NCBI GenBank assembly: GCA_034189165.1
Contig: JAXHVN010000032.1
Location: forward strand, 1 to 5,557
Direction of reading: 5' to 3'
Origin: JAASSS01 sp021767745
Lineage (GTDB): Bacteria; Pseudomonadota; Gammaproteobacteria; UBA5335
Length of the DNA: 5,557 nt
The notes under the pieces are model-generated. The model worked only from the letters and a program-made list of their open reading frames with translations. It had not been told where the DNA came from and did no database searches. Below are positions 5,263-5,557 of this stretch, one piece after another; position 1 is the stretch's first letter, and each line of letters opens with the position of its first letter. A program made the translations under genes and the position numbers.

Positions 5263-5557
5263 GCGCCGGCTCCCTGGGCCTCGGCGGCCGGTTGGGTGGC
5301 GGGGGCGCCGGTGCGGGTCTCCCGGGCCAGGAATTCCGCCACCGACAGGAAATTGCGCAGCCAGTCGAGGCCGTTCTTTTCCTGCTGGCTGGCCAGTTTC
5401 GCGAGCCGGCCCGCCAGCTCCGGCGCCCGTGCCCTGGCCATGCCCTGAGCCTGGCGCTGGAGCTGATAGCCGAGCAGGGCTTGCAGCATGTCCGGCTGCG
5501 CCTGGGGGTCGGGCAGGTCGGTCAGCCATTCCAGCGTGTTGTAGACGGCTCGGCGCG
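5259..5557 (-). CDS. cmr2: Cas10/Cmr2, C-terminal end (partial)
   Basis: Only the last 98 codons are in the window; the frame is open to the right edge (first whole codon at 5555). The protein end is helical and Gln/Arg/Ala-rich: VYNTLEWLTDL, then LLGYQLQRQAQGMARARA, then EKNGLDWLRNFLSVAEFLAR, finishing in a low-complexity Ala/Pro/Gln tail. The WLxxFLxVAEFLARE pattern and the position directly before cmr3 with a 4-nt ATGA overlap fit the helical D4 domain of Cas10 of type III-B. Cas10 is the large subunit that can make cyclic oligoadenylate and, in some systems, cut DNA with an HD domain. Its HD domain and the GGDD palm motif are outside the window, so whether it is active cannot be judged. 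The assignment rests more on context than on motifs. Confidence 0.8.
   Translation of the reverse strand, partial: RRAVYNTLEWLTDLPDPQAQPDMLQALLGYQLQRQAQGMARARAPELAGRLAKLASQQEKNGLDWLRNFLSVAEFLARETRTGAPATQPAAEAQGAGA

Noticed and set aside
5263..5529. N-terminal extension of cmr3 by 89 codons
   Set aside because: The extension is a Pro/Ala/Gly/Arg-rich out-of-frame reading of cmr2; Cmr3 family sequence starts at 5262, which has its own GGGAG.

Overview
The window is the 3' half of a type III-B (Cmr) CRISPR-Cas locus plus the leader end of its CRISPR array. Every recognisable gene lies on the minus strand, so transcription runs from high to low coordinates. The DNA is GC-rich with Shine-Dalgarno-led, tightly packed or overlapping genes, which fits a high-GC bacterium. 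The Csx16 family and the style of the Cmr proteins suggest a beta- or gammaproteobacterium, but the species cannot be named from this sequence.

Layout in transcription order: the C-terminal end of cmr2/cas10 (5557-5259, cut by the window edge); cmr3 (5262-4066); cmr4 (4045-3152); cmr5 (3149-2760); cmr6 with a long C-terminal extension (2763-1522); a 68-nt gap; csx16 (1453-1160, GTG start); a small single-pass membrane protein with a SAVED/CARF-like cytosolic domain (1158-643); a putative leader of about 200 nt (642-440); and a CRISPR array running off the left edge (439-1: six complete and one partial identical 36-bp repeats, six spacers of 32-36 nt). cmr1, most of cas10, cas6, cas1 and cas2 are not in the window.

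How the parts should work together (family knowledge): the minus-strand array transcript would give crRNAs with an 8-nt ATTACGAC 5' tag, which load onto the Cmr2-6 complex. Cmr4 cleaves target RNA; its predicted catalytic Asp28 is present. Cas10 may make cyclic oligoadenylate (cOA), but its palm domains lie outside the window. Csx16 and the membrane-anchored SAVED-like protein sit where ancillary signalling genes normally sit. My inference is that they are a cOA regulator (probable ring nuclease) and a membrane-associated cOA sensor or effector.

The points most worth a second look are the membrane/SAVED-like protein beside Csx16, the extra C-terminal region of Cmr6, and an open frame that starts behind a good ribosome-binding site just after the membrane protein and stays open through the leader and the whole visible array.
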